Assembly: GCA_013153655.1 (NCBI GenBank)
Contig: JAADEB010000059.1
Location: forward strand, 1-34,396
Origin: Chlorobiota bacterium
Lineage (GTDB): Bacteria > Bacteroidota > Bacteroidia > Flavobacteriales > Flavobacteriaceae
Length of the DNA stretch: 34,396 nt
Direction of reading: 5' to 3'
Shown here one piece after another: positions 17,082-25,033 of this stretch (position 1 is the stretch's first letter; each line of letters opens with the position of its first letter). The notes beneath the pieces were generated by a model. The model was not told the origin of the DNA. It did not search any database and saw only the letters and a program-made list of their open reading frames with translations. The translations under genes were made by a program, and so were the position numbers.

Positions 17082-17755
17082 GGATTTGGGATTTGGGATT
17101 TAGGATTTGGGTTTCTTCGTTAAACCGTTTTCACAGAATCTCTATAAGAGTCGTATCGACCCGTGGAAAATCGTTAAATCGTTACTTAACTAAATCAAAT
17201 AATTTTTAGTTCTTAATTGTTCACTATTCACTAAATCACTATTTTACTATTCACTCATAAAATTCTTAGTTCTTAGTTTTTAGTTATTAATTGTTCATTC
17301 AAAAAACTCCTTCATTCCTTCACTCTTTCACTCATCAAAATCCGTTTCCCTTGTCCCGAAAAACACATCCGTCATCCGTCTTTTCCAACTATTCAACAGA
17401 AACAGGAGATTCCTCAGTCGTAAACTCCTTCGGAATGACAAGAGTAACTATTTGATTTAGTTAAGGTTAAAGTATCGATTTAACGATTCCACGATTTAAC
17501 GATTTAACAATTCTATTCAACTCTTCAACAATTCAACTATTCAACAAAAAAACATTTCCCGTTTCCCGAAAATCCACCGGTCATCCGTCATCCGTCATCC
17601 GTCTTTTCCAACTATTCACTAAATCGCTATCTCACTAATCCACTCAAAAAATCTTTTCAACTCTTCAACAATTCAACTTTTCAACAAAATTAACCGATTG
17701 CCCGATTCAACGTTTGCCCGATTCAACGGTTTAACAACACCCAGGTACCTCATTT
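17082..17755 (+). repeat. Composite block of short-word intergenic repeats
   Basis: About 670 bases contain no gene but several word families in runs: GGATTTGGGATTT (17082-17114); CGTTAAACCGTT / CGTTAAATCGTT (17118-17200); TTAGTTCTTAGTTTTTAGTT and ACTATTCACTAAATCACT (17205-17335); TTTCCC and CATCCGTCATCCGTC (17340-17380); a GAGATTCCTC...GGAATGACA element (17405-17440); CGATTTAACGATTTAAC (17475-17510); CTATTCAACTCTTCAAC (17513-17545); TTTCCCGTTTCCC with GTCATCCGTCATCCGTC (17550-17605); then further ACTATTCACTAAATCGC and TTCAACTCTTCAAC runs. The order TTAAC-words, TTCAAC-words, TTTCCC-words, CATCCG-words recurs, inverted, at 33541-33923. The block ends 26 bases before the tRNA-Val promoter. Confidence 0.9.
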
Positions 17756-17780
17756 CACCGAAGATCTTTTCTCTTATTTC

Positions 17781-17809
17781 TTTGCAAGTAAAGAAAATTT
17801 ATAACTTTG
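17781..17809 (+). promoter_or_regulatory. Promoter of tRNA-Val
   Basis: TTTG (17781-17784), a 17-base spacer, then TAACTTTG (17802-17809) match the Bacteroidota -33/-7 consensus. The expected start falls a few bases before the mature tRNA 5' end at 17818. Confidence 0.7.
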
Positions 17810-17817
17810 CACCACCC

Positions 17818-17892
17818 GGGCTCTTAGCTCAGTTGGTTCAGAGCGCTGCCTTGACAGGGCAGAGGTCGGCGGTTCGAACCCGCCAGAGCCCA
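17818..17892 (+). tRNA. tRNA-Val (anticodon GAC)
   Basis: A complete 75-nt cloverleaf. The acceptor arms GGGCTCT and AGAGCCC pair fully, the D-arm has the usual GGTT, and the T-arm is GGCGG-TTCGAAC-CCGCC. The anticodon stem CTGCC/GGCAG encloses the loop TTGACAG, giving GAC, which reads valine GUC/GUU. CCA is not encoded. The convergent permease gene ends 7 bases downstream. Confidence 0.95.
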
Positions 17893-17899
17893 CTTTCTC

Positions 17900-19180
17900 T
17901 TATTCGTATTTAACCACCCTGGCCGGCGAAATACGTAAAATATAAGCGGCCGGCAATATCAACACCACAAGGATTATCAAAAGCACAAACACATTGAGTT
18001 TGATCCAATACAGGAAATCAATCTCCAATGGTACCCGGCGCACATAATAAGTTTCGGGATTCAGGGTCAGGAAACCGGTTTTTTGTTGAAGCAAAATAAC
18101 GGCCAGGGCCAAAACATTGCCTATTAGCAGGCCGGCGGCCATGATACGCGCCGCCAAGAGTAAAAATATACCCACAATGCTACGGTCCCGGGCGCCCAAT
18201 GTCTTCATCACCCCTATGAAGCTGGTACGTTCGATAATCAACACCAGCAACATCACCGACATGTTTAAAGCCACCACCACCATCAAAATGCCGATAATCA
18301 AATAAATATTGAAATCGAACATATCGAGCCAATCGAAAAGATAGGGATTCAACTGCTTGATGCTCAATGCACGCAGCTGCGGATCGATGCTGTGATTCAG
18401 GCGGCGGGTTTCTTCGTCGATATGGTCCCATGAAGGCGTGATGATTTCAAATCCGCCGGTAAGGGTGTCACTCCAAGCATAAAGGCGGCGTACATGGCGC
18501 AAATCGCCCCAAATGTAGGTTTTATCGAAATCCTCGAAATCGGTTTGATAAATACCCGCCACTTTGAAACGGCGCACCAAGGGCTTACCGGAATCTTTAC
18601 GAAGAAAATAGGCGCGCACCGGGCTACCCGTGTCCAAACGCAAACGCGAAGCCAAATAGGCGGATATGAGGATGGAATCGTTATAGACCGAATCCGTAAA
18701 CCGGGGAATACGGCCTTTTTTGAGGTAAGTTTTAAACACGGACCAATCGTAATCCGGTCCCACTCCTTTGAGAATGATGCCTTCGAAATCCTTACGGTTG
18801 CTCAGCAGTCCTCCGATGGTGGCATAGGGTGCGATATGCTTGATGGAAGGATAGGCGGAAGGATGCTCGTAAAAATCCTGATGCAGGGAAATGGGTTCGA
18901 GGGTAAGGCGGGAATGGTTGTTATTGTAGGGCAATACAAGAATATGTCCCGAAAAGGCGGAAATTTTCTCCCTGATTTTGGCTTGCATGCCTTTGCCCGC
19001 CGCCACCGACAGCAACATGACGAATATGCTCAAAGCCACGGTACCCACGGCCATTTTTATTATCGGACGGGATACCGTATCTTTATCCACACTCCGGCTT
19101 AACTTTTTTGCTATGAAAAATTCGAACCGCAAGGGCAACCTAAATTTTTTCAAAGTTACGATTTTAGCTTTACTCGCCAT
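17900..19180 (-). CDS. ABC transporter permease, FtsX/LolC-LolE-like
   Basis: From the ATG at 19180 the product is 426 residues. The family hallmark FEFFIAKKLS is near residue 20, followed by the first membrane helix (IIKMAVGTVALSIFVMLLSV). A large periplasmic MacB-PCD-like domain of about 230 residues follows, then three C-terminal helices (one with IYLIIGILMVVVALNMSVML, one in GIFLLLAARIMAAGLLIG, one before ILRISPARVVKYE). This is the type VII ABC (MacB/LolCDE) layout. No ATPase gene is adjacent, so it must pair with one elsewhere; a role in lipoprotein release is likely but not proven. The next frame start (19276) is unsupported. The 5' end overlaps the divergent namZ-like gene. Confidence 0.85.
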   Translation of the reverse strand: MASKAKIVTLKKFRLPLRFEFFIAKKLSRSVDKDTVSRPIIKMAVGTVALSIFVMLLSVAAGKGMQAKIREKISAFSGHILVLPYNNNHSRLTLEPISLHQDFYEHPSAYPSIKHIAPYATIGGLLSNRKDFEGIILKGVGPDYDWSVFKTYLKKGRIPRFTDSVYNDSILISAYLASRLRLDTGSPVRAYFLRKDSGKPLVRRFKVAGIYQTDFEDFDKTYIWGDLRHVRRLYAWSDTLTGGFEIITPSWDHIDEETRRLNHSIDPQLRALSIKQLNPYLFDWLDMFDFNIYLIIGILMVVVALNMSVMLLVLIIERTSFIGVMKTLGARDRSIVGIFLLLAARIMAAGLLIGNVLALAVILLQQKTGFLTLNPETYYVRRVPLEIDFLYWIKLNVFVLLIILVVLILPAAYILRISPARVVKYE

Positions 19181-20357
19181 TGCAACGCTTTCATGCCATT
19201 CGGGACGCGATGCCACCCATAGCAAATCCGGCCCGTCCTCCGGAGCTACCAATACCGCCGCCGTCCGGCCCGGCATTTTCCAAACGGACCGTTACCTGCC
19301 CCTATTGGAAGGCAAAAGGGTGGCCGTATGCGGCAATCAAACATCCGTGAACGATACCGCCCATTTGGTGGATTTGCTCCTGGCAAAAGGCATACGGGTG
19401 GTGAAAGTCTTCGCTCCGGAACACGGTTTCCGCGGAAGGCACGATGCGGGCGAAACCGTGGAAAACGGCATCGACACCAAAACGGGACTCCCTATCATTT
19501 CCCTCTACGGCCGGCACAAAAAACCCACCCCGGAAGATCTGCGAAATGTGGACATTATCGTTTTCGATATCCAAGATGTGGGCGCCCGGTTCTACACTTA
19601 CCTTTCCACGCTACATTATATCATGGAAGCCGCCGCCGAACAACACATTCCCGTTATCGTCCTGGACCGCCCCAATCCCCATATCGACGAGGTGGACGGA
19701 CCGGTGATGGATTCCGCGTATTTTTCTTTCGTAGGCATGCATCCCGTACCCATTCTTTACGGCATGACCATAGGCGAATATGCACGAATGATCAACGGCG
19801 AAGGCTGGCTCAAAAACGGCGTCAAAGCCAAGCTGACGGTGATTCCCATATTAAACTACACCCGCCATACGCCCTACACCTTGCCCGTAAAACCTTCTCC
19901 CAACCTGCCCAACCGGCAATCCGTCATGCTTTATCCGTCCCTTTGCCTCCTGGAACCCACCGATGTAAGTGTGGGCCGCGGCACGGATTGGCCCTTCCAG
20001 GTTTTCGGCGCACCGGCCATGTGTCCCGACGAATTCCGTTTTACGCCCAAACCCAACGAAGGCGCCAAGCATCCCAAACATCAAGGAACGGAATGCTGCG
20101 GCAGGGACCTGCGCCGCGTGGACCCTCCCAAAGGTATTAATCTTAATTGGCTTATTTATGCTTATCAAAAACATAAAAACAAGGAACATTTCTTCCGTAA
20201 ATATTTCGAACGCATCGCCGGAACCGGTTCCCTTCGCCTGCAAATCCAAAAAGGACTTTCCGCCGAACGCATAAAAGCTTCATGGCAACCCGAATTGGAA
20301 AAATTCAAGAAAATGAGGCGCCCCTACCTCCTTTATCCCGAAAATACAAACCCATAA
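19113..20357 (+). CDS. namZ: Exo-beta-N-acetylmuramidase NamZ family (DUF1343), lipoprotein
   Basis: From the ATG at 19113 the product is 414 residues with a lipoprotein signal (ATLSC, Cys28). The DUF1343 / GH171 core follows: VCGNQTSVND, then VVKVFAPEHGFRG (the Glu of EHG, residue 103, is the proposed catalytic acid in this family), then IIVFDIQDVGARFYTY, then VLDRPNPH, and a late VGRGTDWPFQVFGAP. B. subtilis NamZ releases MurNAc from the non-reducing end of peptidoglycan fragments. The following GH20 gene fits such salvage. Longer frames back to 18978 run through the opposite-strand permease and are rejected. The first ~68 coding bases overlap the divergent permease. Confidence 0.88.
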   Translation: MKNSNRKGNLNFFKVTILALLAIATLSCHSGRDATHSKSGPSSGATNTAAVRPGIFQTDRYLPLLEGKRVAVCGNQTSVNDTAHLVDLLLAKGIRVVKVFAPEHGFRGRHDAGETVENGIDTKTGLPIISLYGRHKKPTPEDLRNVDIIVFDIQDVGARFYTYLSTLHYIMEAAAEQHIPVIVLDRPNPHIDEVDGPVMDSAYFSFVGMHPVPILYGMTIGEYARMINGEGWLKNGVKAKLTVIPILNYTRHTPYTLPVKPSPNLPNRQSVMLYPSLCLLEPTDVSVGRGTDWPFQVFGAPAMCPDEFRFTPKPNEGAKHPKHQGTECCGRDLRRVDPPKGINLNWLIYAYQKHKNKEHFFRKYFERIAGTGSLRLQIQKGLSAERIKASWQPELEKFKKMRRPYLLYPENTNP

Positions 20358-20494
20358 TACCGTATTTGACATCAGGCATAATTTTTGATAAGGCTTTATT
20401 TGACCCTAACTCTTAAAATAAATATTTATCCTATGTTATTTTAAATACTTGTTTTATATTTATTTCAAATTTTTTTTCAAAAAGAACGTACATA
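20358..20494. other. AT-rich spacer between namZ-like and GH20 genes
   Basis: 137 bases, strongly AT-rich, with no gene, hairpin terminator or clear TAnnTTTG element. Whether the two genes share a transcript cannot be settled from this. Confidence 0.4.
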
Positions 20495-22102
20495 ATGAGA
20501 CATGAATATATTTTACATAAATTTTTCATTATTTTTAATCGAACCAATCTATCTTGCTACCGGTTGTTGTTTATATTATTACTTTTAATTTCGGGAAACG
20601 GTATAGCTTTAAGAGCACAACAAAACGGTCGCGTATATTATTCCGTCATTCCCCAACCCCGTATTGTAAAACCGGCGCCCGGAGATTTTAATATTAAAAC
20701 CCAAATTAATATTTGCCCGGATATACGAGATTCTATATTTCTGGATAGCATTAGATATATGCCCGCCTTTATCCTTTCCGATTATTTTGAAAATATACGC
20801 TACCCCGATACTTGCCCGTCGGATAATTATATAGTTATCAGAAAAGCTCCCGTGGAAGATACCGATAATTCTTCCGCTTATCATATTAAAATCCGTAGAA
20901 AAAAAATCCTTTTGGAAGCTCCCAACGAAAAAGGGATTTTCTACGGCCTACAAACTCTCGGGCAAATTATTGCCGGTCGCAGAGCCATCAACTCATATTA
21001 CATCCCCGCCGGAGATATTATCGATTGGCCCGAATACGAGTACAGAGGAATGATGCTGGACGTAGCTCGTCATTTTTTCGACGAAAATCAAATCCGCTAC
21101 CTAATCGACTACCTCGCTCGATTTAAAATAAACAAATTACATCTCCACCTGACCGATGACCAAGGTTGGCGTATCGAAATAAAATCTTATCCCGAACTTA
21201 CCCGGCGCGGTGCTCTAATTGAAGTGGATAGTACTCCGGGCGGCTATTTTACCCAAAAACAATATAGCGATCTTGTGGCATATGCCCGTAACCGTTATAT
21301 CGAAATCATCCCGGAAATCGATATGCCGGGGCACACTAATGCCGCTTTGGCCTCCTATGCTTTCCTCAATTGCGACAACAAACGACGCGAATTATATTCC
21401 GGAACCGGTGTAGGATTCAGTTCGCTTTGCACGTCCAAAGATACCGTCTATGGATTCGTAAACCGTGTGATCGGCGAATTGGCCGCCATATCCCCTTCTC
21501 CCTACATCCACATCGGCGGTGACGAAAGTAATGCCACTCCCCATAATGAATATATCCGCTTCATCGATAGTGTGGAAAAAATTGTCCGAAGTCACGGCAA
21601 AACCATGATCGGGTGGGATGAAATCGCTCGCGCTCATCCGGATAGCGGTACGGTGGTACAATTCTGGATCCATAAAAACGAAGCCGTCAAAGCCTCACAG
21701 AGCGGCCATCCCCTCATATATTCTTACGCGCCCTACATGTATTTGGATATGAAATACAACAAACGAACACCTATCGGACTTCATTGGGCGGGATATATTA
21801 ACCTCAAAAAAGCCTATACTAAAACTTTGGAACCCGTGGATAGCCTCGACATAAATAAATTTATAGGAATCGAAGCCCCCTTATGGACCGAAACCATCCG
21901 CAACATGCGTGACTTAATCTATATGACTTTCCCCAGAATATGTGCTTATGCCGAAGCGGGATGGACCCCCCGTAAAGAACGAAATTGGCGCCCTTTCCGT
22001 ATCAGATTATCTTTGATCCAAAAATTACTCCCGCCCGGATTTTATAAAGATAAATCCGTGCCCTGGCGCTATCCGGAAAAACATAAATTGCTAAGCGATT
22101 GA
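20495..22102 (+). CDS. Beta-N-acetylhexosaminidase, glycoside hydrolase family 20
   Basis: This 535-residue exported enzyme removes terminal GlcNAc/GalNAc residues. A cytoplasmic leader and one hydrophobic segment (22-42) serve as signal. The GH20b accessory domain spans about 45-178 (VIPQPRIVKPAPGDF ... NEKGIFYGLQTLGQI). The catalytic TIM barrel begins YRGMMLDVARHFF (Arg184 contacts the sugar). Later motifs are KLHLHLTDDQGWRIEIKSYP and PYIHIGGDES, whose Asp343-Glu344 pair is the substrate-assisted catalytic dyad. Codon use is more AT-rich than in the preceding gene. Together with NamZ it could split GlcNAc-MurNAc chains or chitin-like oligomers. Its stop codon touches the convergent stop of the thioredoxin gene. 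Confidence 0.93.
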   Translation: MRHEYILHKFFIIFNRTNLSCYRLLFILLLLISGNGIALRAQQNGRVYYSVIPQPRIVKPAPGDFNIKTQINICPDIRDSIFLDSIRYMPAFILSDYFENIRYPDTCPSDNYIVIRKAPVEDTDNSSAYHIKIRRKKILLEAPNEKGIFYGLQTLGQIIAGRRAINSYYIPAGDIIDWPEYEYRGMMLDVARHFFDENQIRYLIDYLARFKINKLHLHLTDDQGWRIEIKSYPELTRRGALIEVDSTPGGYFTQKQYSDLVAYARNRYIEIIPEIDMPGHTNAALASYAFLNCDNKRRELYSGTGVGFSSLCTSKDTVYGFVNRVIGELAAISPSPYIHIGGDESNATPHNEYIRFIDSVEKIVRSHGKTMIGWDEIARAHPDSGTVVQFWIHKNEAVKASQSGHPLIYSYAPYMYLDMKYNKRTPIGLHWAGYINLKKAYTKTLEPVDSLDINKFIGIEAPLWTETIRNMRDLIYMTFPRICAYAEAGWTPRKERNWRPFRIRLSLIQKLLPPGFYKDKSVPWRYPEKHKLLSD

Positions 22103-22435
22103 TTAGAAAAACAAGGCGTACAGACGATCAATCTCGCGCGCCAAACCCGTAGGATTCACATGCCGTGCCTGACGAATACTTTCGCGCCCGTCGAAATAAA
22201 CCAATACCGACGGAATAACGAAAATATTGAAATGACCTCGCGCCTCGGGAATCATTTGCACGTTGATTTCCAGAAAATCCATCTTGTCGAAATGCTCCTT
22301 CAACATATTTTGCAACTTGGGCGATAAGGCATCCCCCACGTTACAGGATTCATCGGAAAAAAATACCATCACGGCTTCGTGCTCCTTCAAAAAACGAAGT
22401 GCATCCTCCAACGATTCGGCAAAATGATATTGCAT
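22103..22435 (-). CDS. Thioredoxin-like protein with a single active-site cysteine
   Basis: From the ATG at 22435 the product is 110 residues, a full thioredoxin domain without signal peptide. The active-site loop reads FFSDESCNVGDALSPKL: Cys31 is kept but the second cysteine is Gly34. The cis-proline is at FVIPSVLVY (Pro75). It cannot act as a normal dithiol reductase; a monothiol or binding role is more likely. A longer frame to 22468 is rejected because the promoter -7 element lies inside it. The stop codon abuts the GH20 stop with no base between. Confidence 0.85.
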   Translation of the reverse strand: MQYHFAESLEDALRFLKEHEAVMVFFSDESCNVGDALSPKLQNMLKEHFDKMDFLEINVQMIPEARGHFNIFVIPSVLVYFDGRESIRQARHVNPTGLAREIDRLYALFF

Positions 22436-22457
22436 AAATCTATCTTTTTTTAAGGCG

Positions 22458-22489
22458 CAAAAATACATTATTCCATTAACCCCTCCAAA
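22458..22489 (-). promoter_or_regulatory. Promoter of the thioredoxin-like gene
   Basis: On the minus strand TTTG (22489-22486), a 20-base spacer and TATTTTTG (22465-22458) match the Bacteroidota consensus. The start point would be near 22451, giving a leader of about 15 bases before the ATG at 22435. This decides the start codon. Confidence 0.65.
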
Positions 22490-22739
22490 ATCCCCATCAG
22501 AAAAAAACAGCCAAAAAACTTTTTCGTTCGAACATGCCCTTTAACTCAAAAAAACATGTGGATTTTCCTTTTAAATAATTATATTTCAAAAAAAATACAT
22601 CAAAAAATAATATTCTTTTTGATAAAATAAAAATTTTTTTATTGTTTTTTATCTTTTTTTATCTCATAATATTTTATCTTAAAATGACTTTTTGGCTTGA
22701 CAACAACCTCCATCATTTATATTTTTTAAGAAAAAAATC
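22490..22739. other. Very AT-rich spacer
   Basis: About 250 bases dominated by A and T homopolymers, for example TTTTTTTATTGTTTTTTATC. It separates divergent genes and must hold the promoter of the gene at 22740, but I see no full -33/-7 pair for it. Confidence 0.4.
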
Positions 22740-24113
22740 ATGAAAAGGGTCATCTTTCTTTTGCTCATTTTTTCGACTTCGCTTCTGTCCGCGCAAGTGA
22801 AGCATTGGAAAAACAAGGTTTGGTTTGTCCCGCCGGTAGTCCAAACCCAAAGAATCGAAGGCGGGGATTACCTGATCTTCGACACTGAATTTCCGGCCGA
22901 CCAAATCCGTCTTTTCGACGACGGTACCTTGGTGGTGAAACGCGGGAAATGGCTGCAAACGTACGATGCGTCCCTGCAAAAAACCGGCGAATTGGAAATG
23001 CAAAAACGGGGTATTAGCCACGGTTTTCGTATCCTGGCCGTAAGCAACCGTCCCAAATCGGTTATATTGGGTATTCCGCTACGTGATAAGAAACAATACG
23101 AATTGGTCCGTGTATTTTTGCCGGACATGAAAACGGAAGTTTTGCTGAGCCTTACCGGAGATGATTTCCCCGGGATGTCACCCAATGCAAGGGTGCGCCG
23201 TGTCATGGAGAACGACAAAAGTTTCGCCGCCGATTTTCGATGGCTGGTCTATCAGAGCGGACATTTTAGGGATGGATTTGTTCGCGGCGATACCCTGTAT
23301 GTGTGGCATGCGCCGGATTACGGACAAACTTTCGGCCGCCTTTATGCCGTGCCGCTTCGTTCGCCCCGGCTTATTTTGCTTCGCGACCGCTTCGACCGCC
23401 TTTTCGGTCACGACCGCCGAAGCATGGTTTACAGCATCCTTACCAATGACGATGCTTCGGACGTAAGCCGGTTTGTCATTATTCGTCACGGAAAATCCGA
23501 AACGCGATCGGCGGCATTGGAACCGCAACGCATCATCTTCTACCGGGCGGGAAAATTGTTTACCGCTCCCGCCCATACCATAAAAATATATGACCTTCCG
23601 GGAGGAAAGGTGCAAACCGTTCGTTTTCCCGGTGACCACGGCTTGTTGTTAGCCGTTTCGAACTCGGGAAACCGCCTGTTCGGCAGTTTTCGTAAGGATG
23701 GAAAAATCCGTTTCGGTTTCTATGATTTACGTACCGGAAAATGGACCGTTCCGGATTTGACATTAAATGAGGAAGCACCAAAGACCGCCGCCACTTATGA
23801 CGGCGAGTATTTTGTTCTTTCGTCTCGTGAAAGATTAATCACGGGGTATCTGAACGACGATTCGCGTCCCCTGTTGAGCCTTCGCGTGGCCGATACCGTA
23901 TATGCCGCACAAACGGAAGTGCGGCCTTTTGCACGGGATCGTGCCTTTGTGTCGGGACTTAAAGAAATTCATTTGGACGGAAAACCTGTAAAACCCGGTG
24001 CGGGAATGACCGTTTCGTTACATGAAGGTGAAAATTGGCTGCGTTTGGAAGCGCGGGACCGGGCGGGCAACAGGTCGGTTGTAAAACAAAAAGTGGTGTA
24101 TCTTAAAAAATAG
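22740..24113 (+). CDS. Secreted propeller-like protein of unknown function
   Basis: The 457-residue product has a clear signal peptide (MKRVIFLLLIFSTSLLSAQ). The mature protein consists of repeated short beta segments with aspartate/glycine turns (LRLFDDGTLVVKRGKW-like, FRKDGKIRFGFYDLRTGKW), suggesting a beta-propeller, although no exact blade signature is seen. The last ~55 residues (LKEIHLDGKPVKPGAG ... ENWLRLEARDRAGNRS) look like a small Ig-like domain of the kind found at the ends of surface proteins. There is no T9SS sorting domain and no lipobox, so it is probably periplasmic. It is monocistronic. Function not assigned. Confidence 0.75.
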   Translation: MKRVIFLLLIFSTSLLSAQVKHWKNKVWFVPPVVQTQRIEGGDYLIFDTEFPADQIRLFDDGTLVVKRGKWLQTYDASLQKTGELEMQKRGISHGFRILAVSNRPKSVILGIPLRDKKQYELVRVFLPDMKTEVLLSLTGDDFPGMSPNARVRRVMENDKSFAADFRWLVYQSGHFRDGFVRGDTLYVWHAPDYGQTFGRLYAVPLRSPRLILLRDRFDRLFGHDRRSMVYSILTNDDASDVSRFVIIRHGKSETRSAALEPQRIIFYRAGKLFTAPAHTIKIYDLPGGKVQTVRFPGDHGLLLAVSNSGNRLFGSFRKDGKIRFGFYDLRTGKWTVPDLTLNEEAPKTAATYDGEYFVLSSRERLITGYLNDDSRPLLSLRVADTVYAAQTEVRPFARDRAFVSGLKEIHLDGKPVKPGAGMTVSLHEGENWLRLEARDRAGNRSVVKQKVVYLKK

Positions 24114-24277
24114 AGCCTGCCATAAAAATTCCGCGGGCGAAAAAAAAATCATTTAGAGTGGCGGCTTTTAAAAAGGCGTCGGGTGATGATCCGGTGCGGT
24201 TTGGCTTTTTCCATCCGTAAAGGATTGCCCGAAGAACCGTTGACGAACCCGTGTTCCCTTGTCTCGATTATTCTTTT

Positions 24278-24315
24278 ATAAAAAAAAACCGCCGTCTGTA
24301 AAAAAACGGCGGTTT
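24278..24315 (-). terminator. Intrinsic terminator of tRNA-Pro
   Basis: AAACCGCCGT (24286-24295) and ACGGCGGTTT (24306-24315) pair over 10 bp. On the minus strand the hairpin is followed by at least eight T residues. It lies directly after the tRNA 3' end. Confidence 0.88.
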
Positions 24316-24319
24316 CGGG

Positions 24320-24394
24320 TCGGGATGACAGGATTTGAACCTGCGACCCCCACGTCCCTAACGTGGTGCGCTAACCGGACTGCGCTACATCCCG
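24320..24394 (-). tRNA. tRNA-Pro (anticodon AGG)
   Basis: A full 75-nt cloverleaf on the minus strand. The acceptor arm starts CGGGATG and pairs with CATCCCG; C1-G72 and discriminator A73 are typical of bacterial tRNA-Pro. The anticodon stem CCACG/CGTGG encloses TTAGGGA, which gives AGG. The T-arm is GCAGG-TTCAAAT-CCTGT, and the variable loop is short (so not Leu). A34 is unusual for a bacterial proline tRNA, which normally carries U, G or C there. Confidence 0.9.
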
Positions 24395-24409
24395 TGCTAA
24401 AAGGCGGTG

Positions 24410-24441
24410 CAAAGTTAAAACAAATTTTGTTTTTGTGCAAA
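24410..24441 (-). promoter_or_regulatory. Promoter of tRNA-Pro
   Basis: On the minus strand TTTG (24441-24438), a 20-base spacer and TAACTTTG (24417-24410) fit the Bacteroidota consensus. The -7 box has the same sequence as that of tRNA-Val. Confidence 0.7.
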
Positions 24442-24500
24442 AAATTTTTTTCGATGATGAATGCCTTTACCGGGAGCGATTTGATTAGGCTTAGTGTCAT

Positions 24501-24531
24501 TTTGTCATTAAGATTTTTGGTATTATTTTTG
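24501..24531 (+). promoter_or_regulatory. Promoter of the tmRNA gene
   Basis: TTTG (24501-24504), a 19-base spacer and TATTTTTG (24524-24531) match the Bacteroidota consensus. The expected start is about 15 bases before the mature tmRNA 5' end. It is arranged back to back with the tRNA-Pro promoter. Confidence 0.7.
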
Positions 24532-24552
24532 CATCGCTAAAAGTGACAAACC

Positions 24553-24946
24553 GGGGCCGACCGGTTTCGACGGCAAGGTTCTTTGACAAGTAAGCATGCC
24601 GAGGTTGGGTTTCCTCGTTAATCAAGCCCGACACAACAATAAATGGCGAAGCTAACTTTGCGCTCGCTGCCTAATTCCGAAGCACAGTAGGAATTAAGGC
24701 CAACGTTCCGGCAAGGCCGGAAGGCGGGCAGTCCCTCGGATGCCTTGGTTTACGGCGTCCGGTAAAGGGGCTCCGGAAAGTAAACCTGGGAACGGTGAGG
24801 CCGCTAAGCCGTTCCGAGAAAGCAGCGGCTAAGCCGTAAGTGGTCTGTCCGTGGACAGCTTACGGCCGACCATCAAACACGGACTAAGCATGTAGAAAGC
24901 TTGCCAAAATCTTGACCGGACGAGGGTTCGAGTCCCTCCGGCTCCA
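24553..24946 (+). ncRNA. ssrA: Transfer-messenger RNA (tmRNA), one-piece
   Basis: The 5' end GGGGCCGACCGGTTTCGAC and the 3' end GGGTTCGAGTCCCTCCGGCTCCA form the tRNA-like domain: the acceptor arms GGGGCCG and CGGCTCC pair with one G-T, and the T-arm is present. The tag frame starts near GGC at 24645 and reads GEANFALAA, then TAA (24672-24674). The GExN-ALAA form is typical of Bacteroidota, and the ALAA end is the ClpXP degron. With SmpB, which is not encoded here, it rescues stalled ribosomes. CCA is not encoded (CTAC follows). An intrinsic terminator comes 6 bases later. Confidence 0.97.
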
Positions 24947-24952
24947 CTACAG

Positions 24953-24980
24953 GCGATCCTCCCTGAGGGTCGCTTTTTTT
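24953..24980 (+). terminator. Intrinsic terminator of tmRNA
   Basis: GCGATCCT (24953-24960) pairs with AGGGTCGC (24966-24973, one G-T) around CCCTG, followed by seven T residues. Confidence 0.9.
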
Positions 24981-25033
24981 ATGGGCGGATTAAACCTTTT
25001 TACTTGAAATGTATCAAAAGTTTGAAATCCCGA

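Noticed and set aside
17082-17755. Possible CRISPR array
   Set aside because: Words are 6-20 bases, drift from copy to copy and have no constant repeat/unique spacer pattern; no cas genes are nearby.
17698-17913. 71-aa frame covering tRNA-Val
   Set aside because: It is composed of repeat words plus the tRNA sequence.
18978-19112. N-terminal extension of the NamZ-like protein
   Set aside because: These codons are antisense to the permease and precede a clear lipoprotein signal peptide starting at 19113.
24259-24540. 93-aa frame with GMTGFEPATPTSL
   Set aside because: This peptide is a well-known spurious product of reading across a tRNA gene, here tRNA-Pro.
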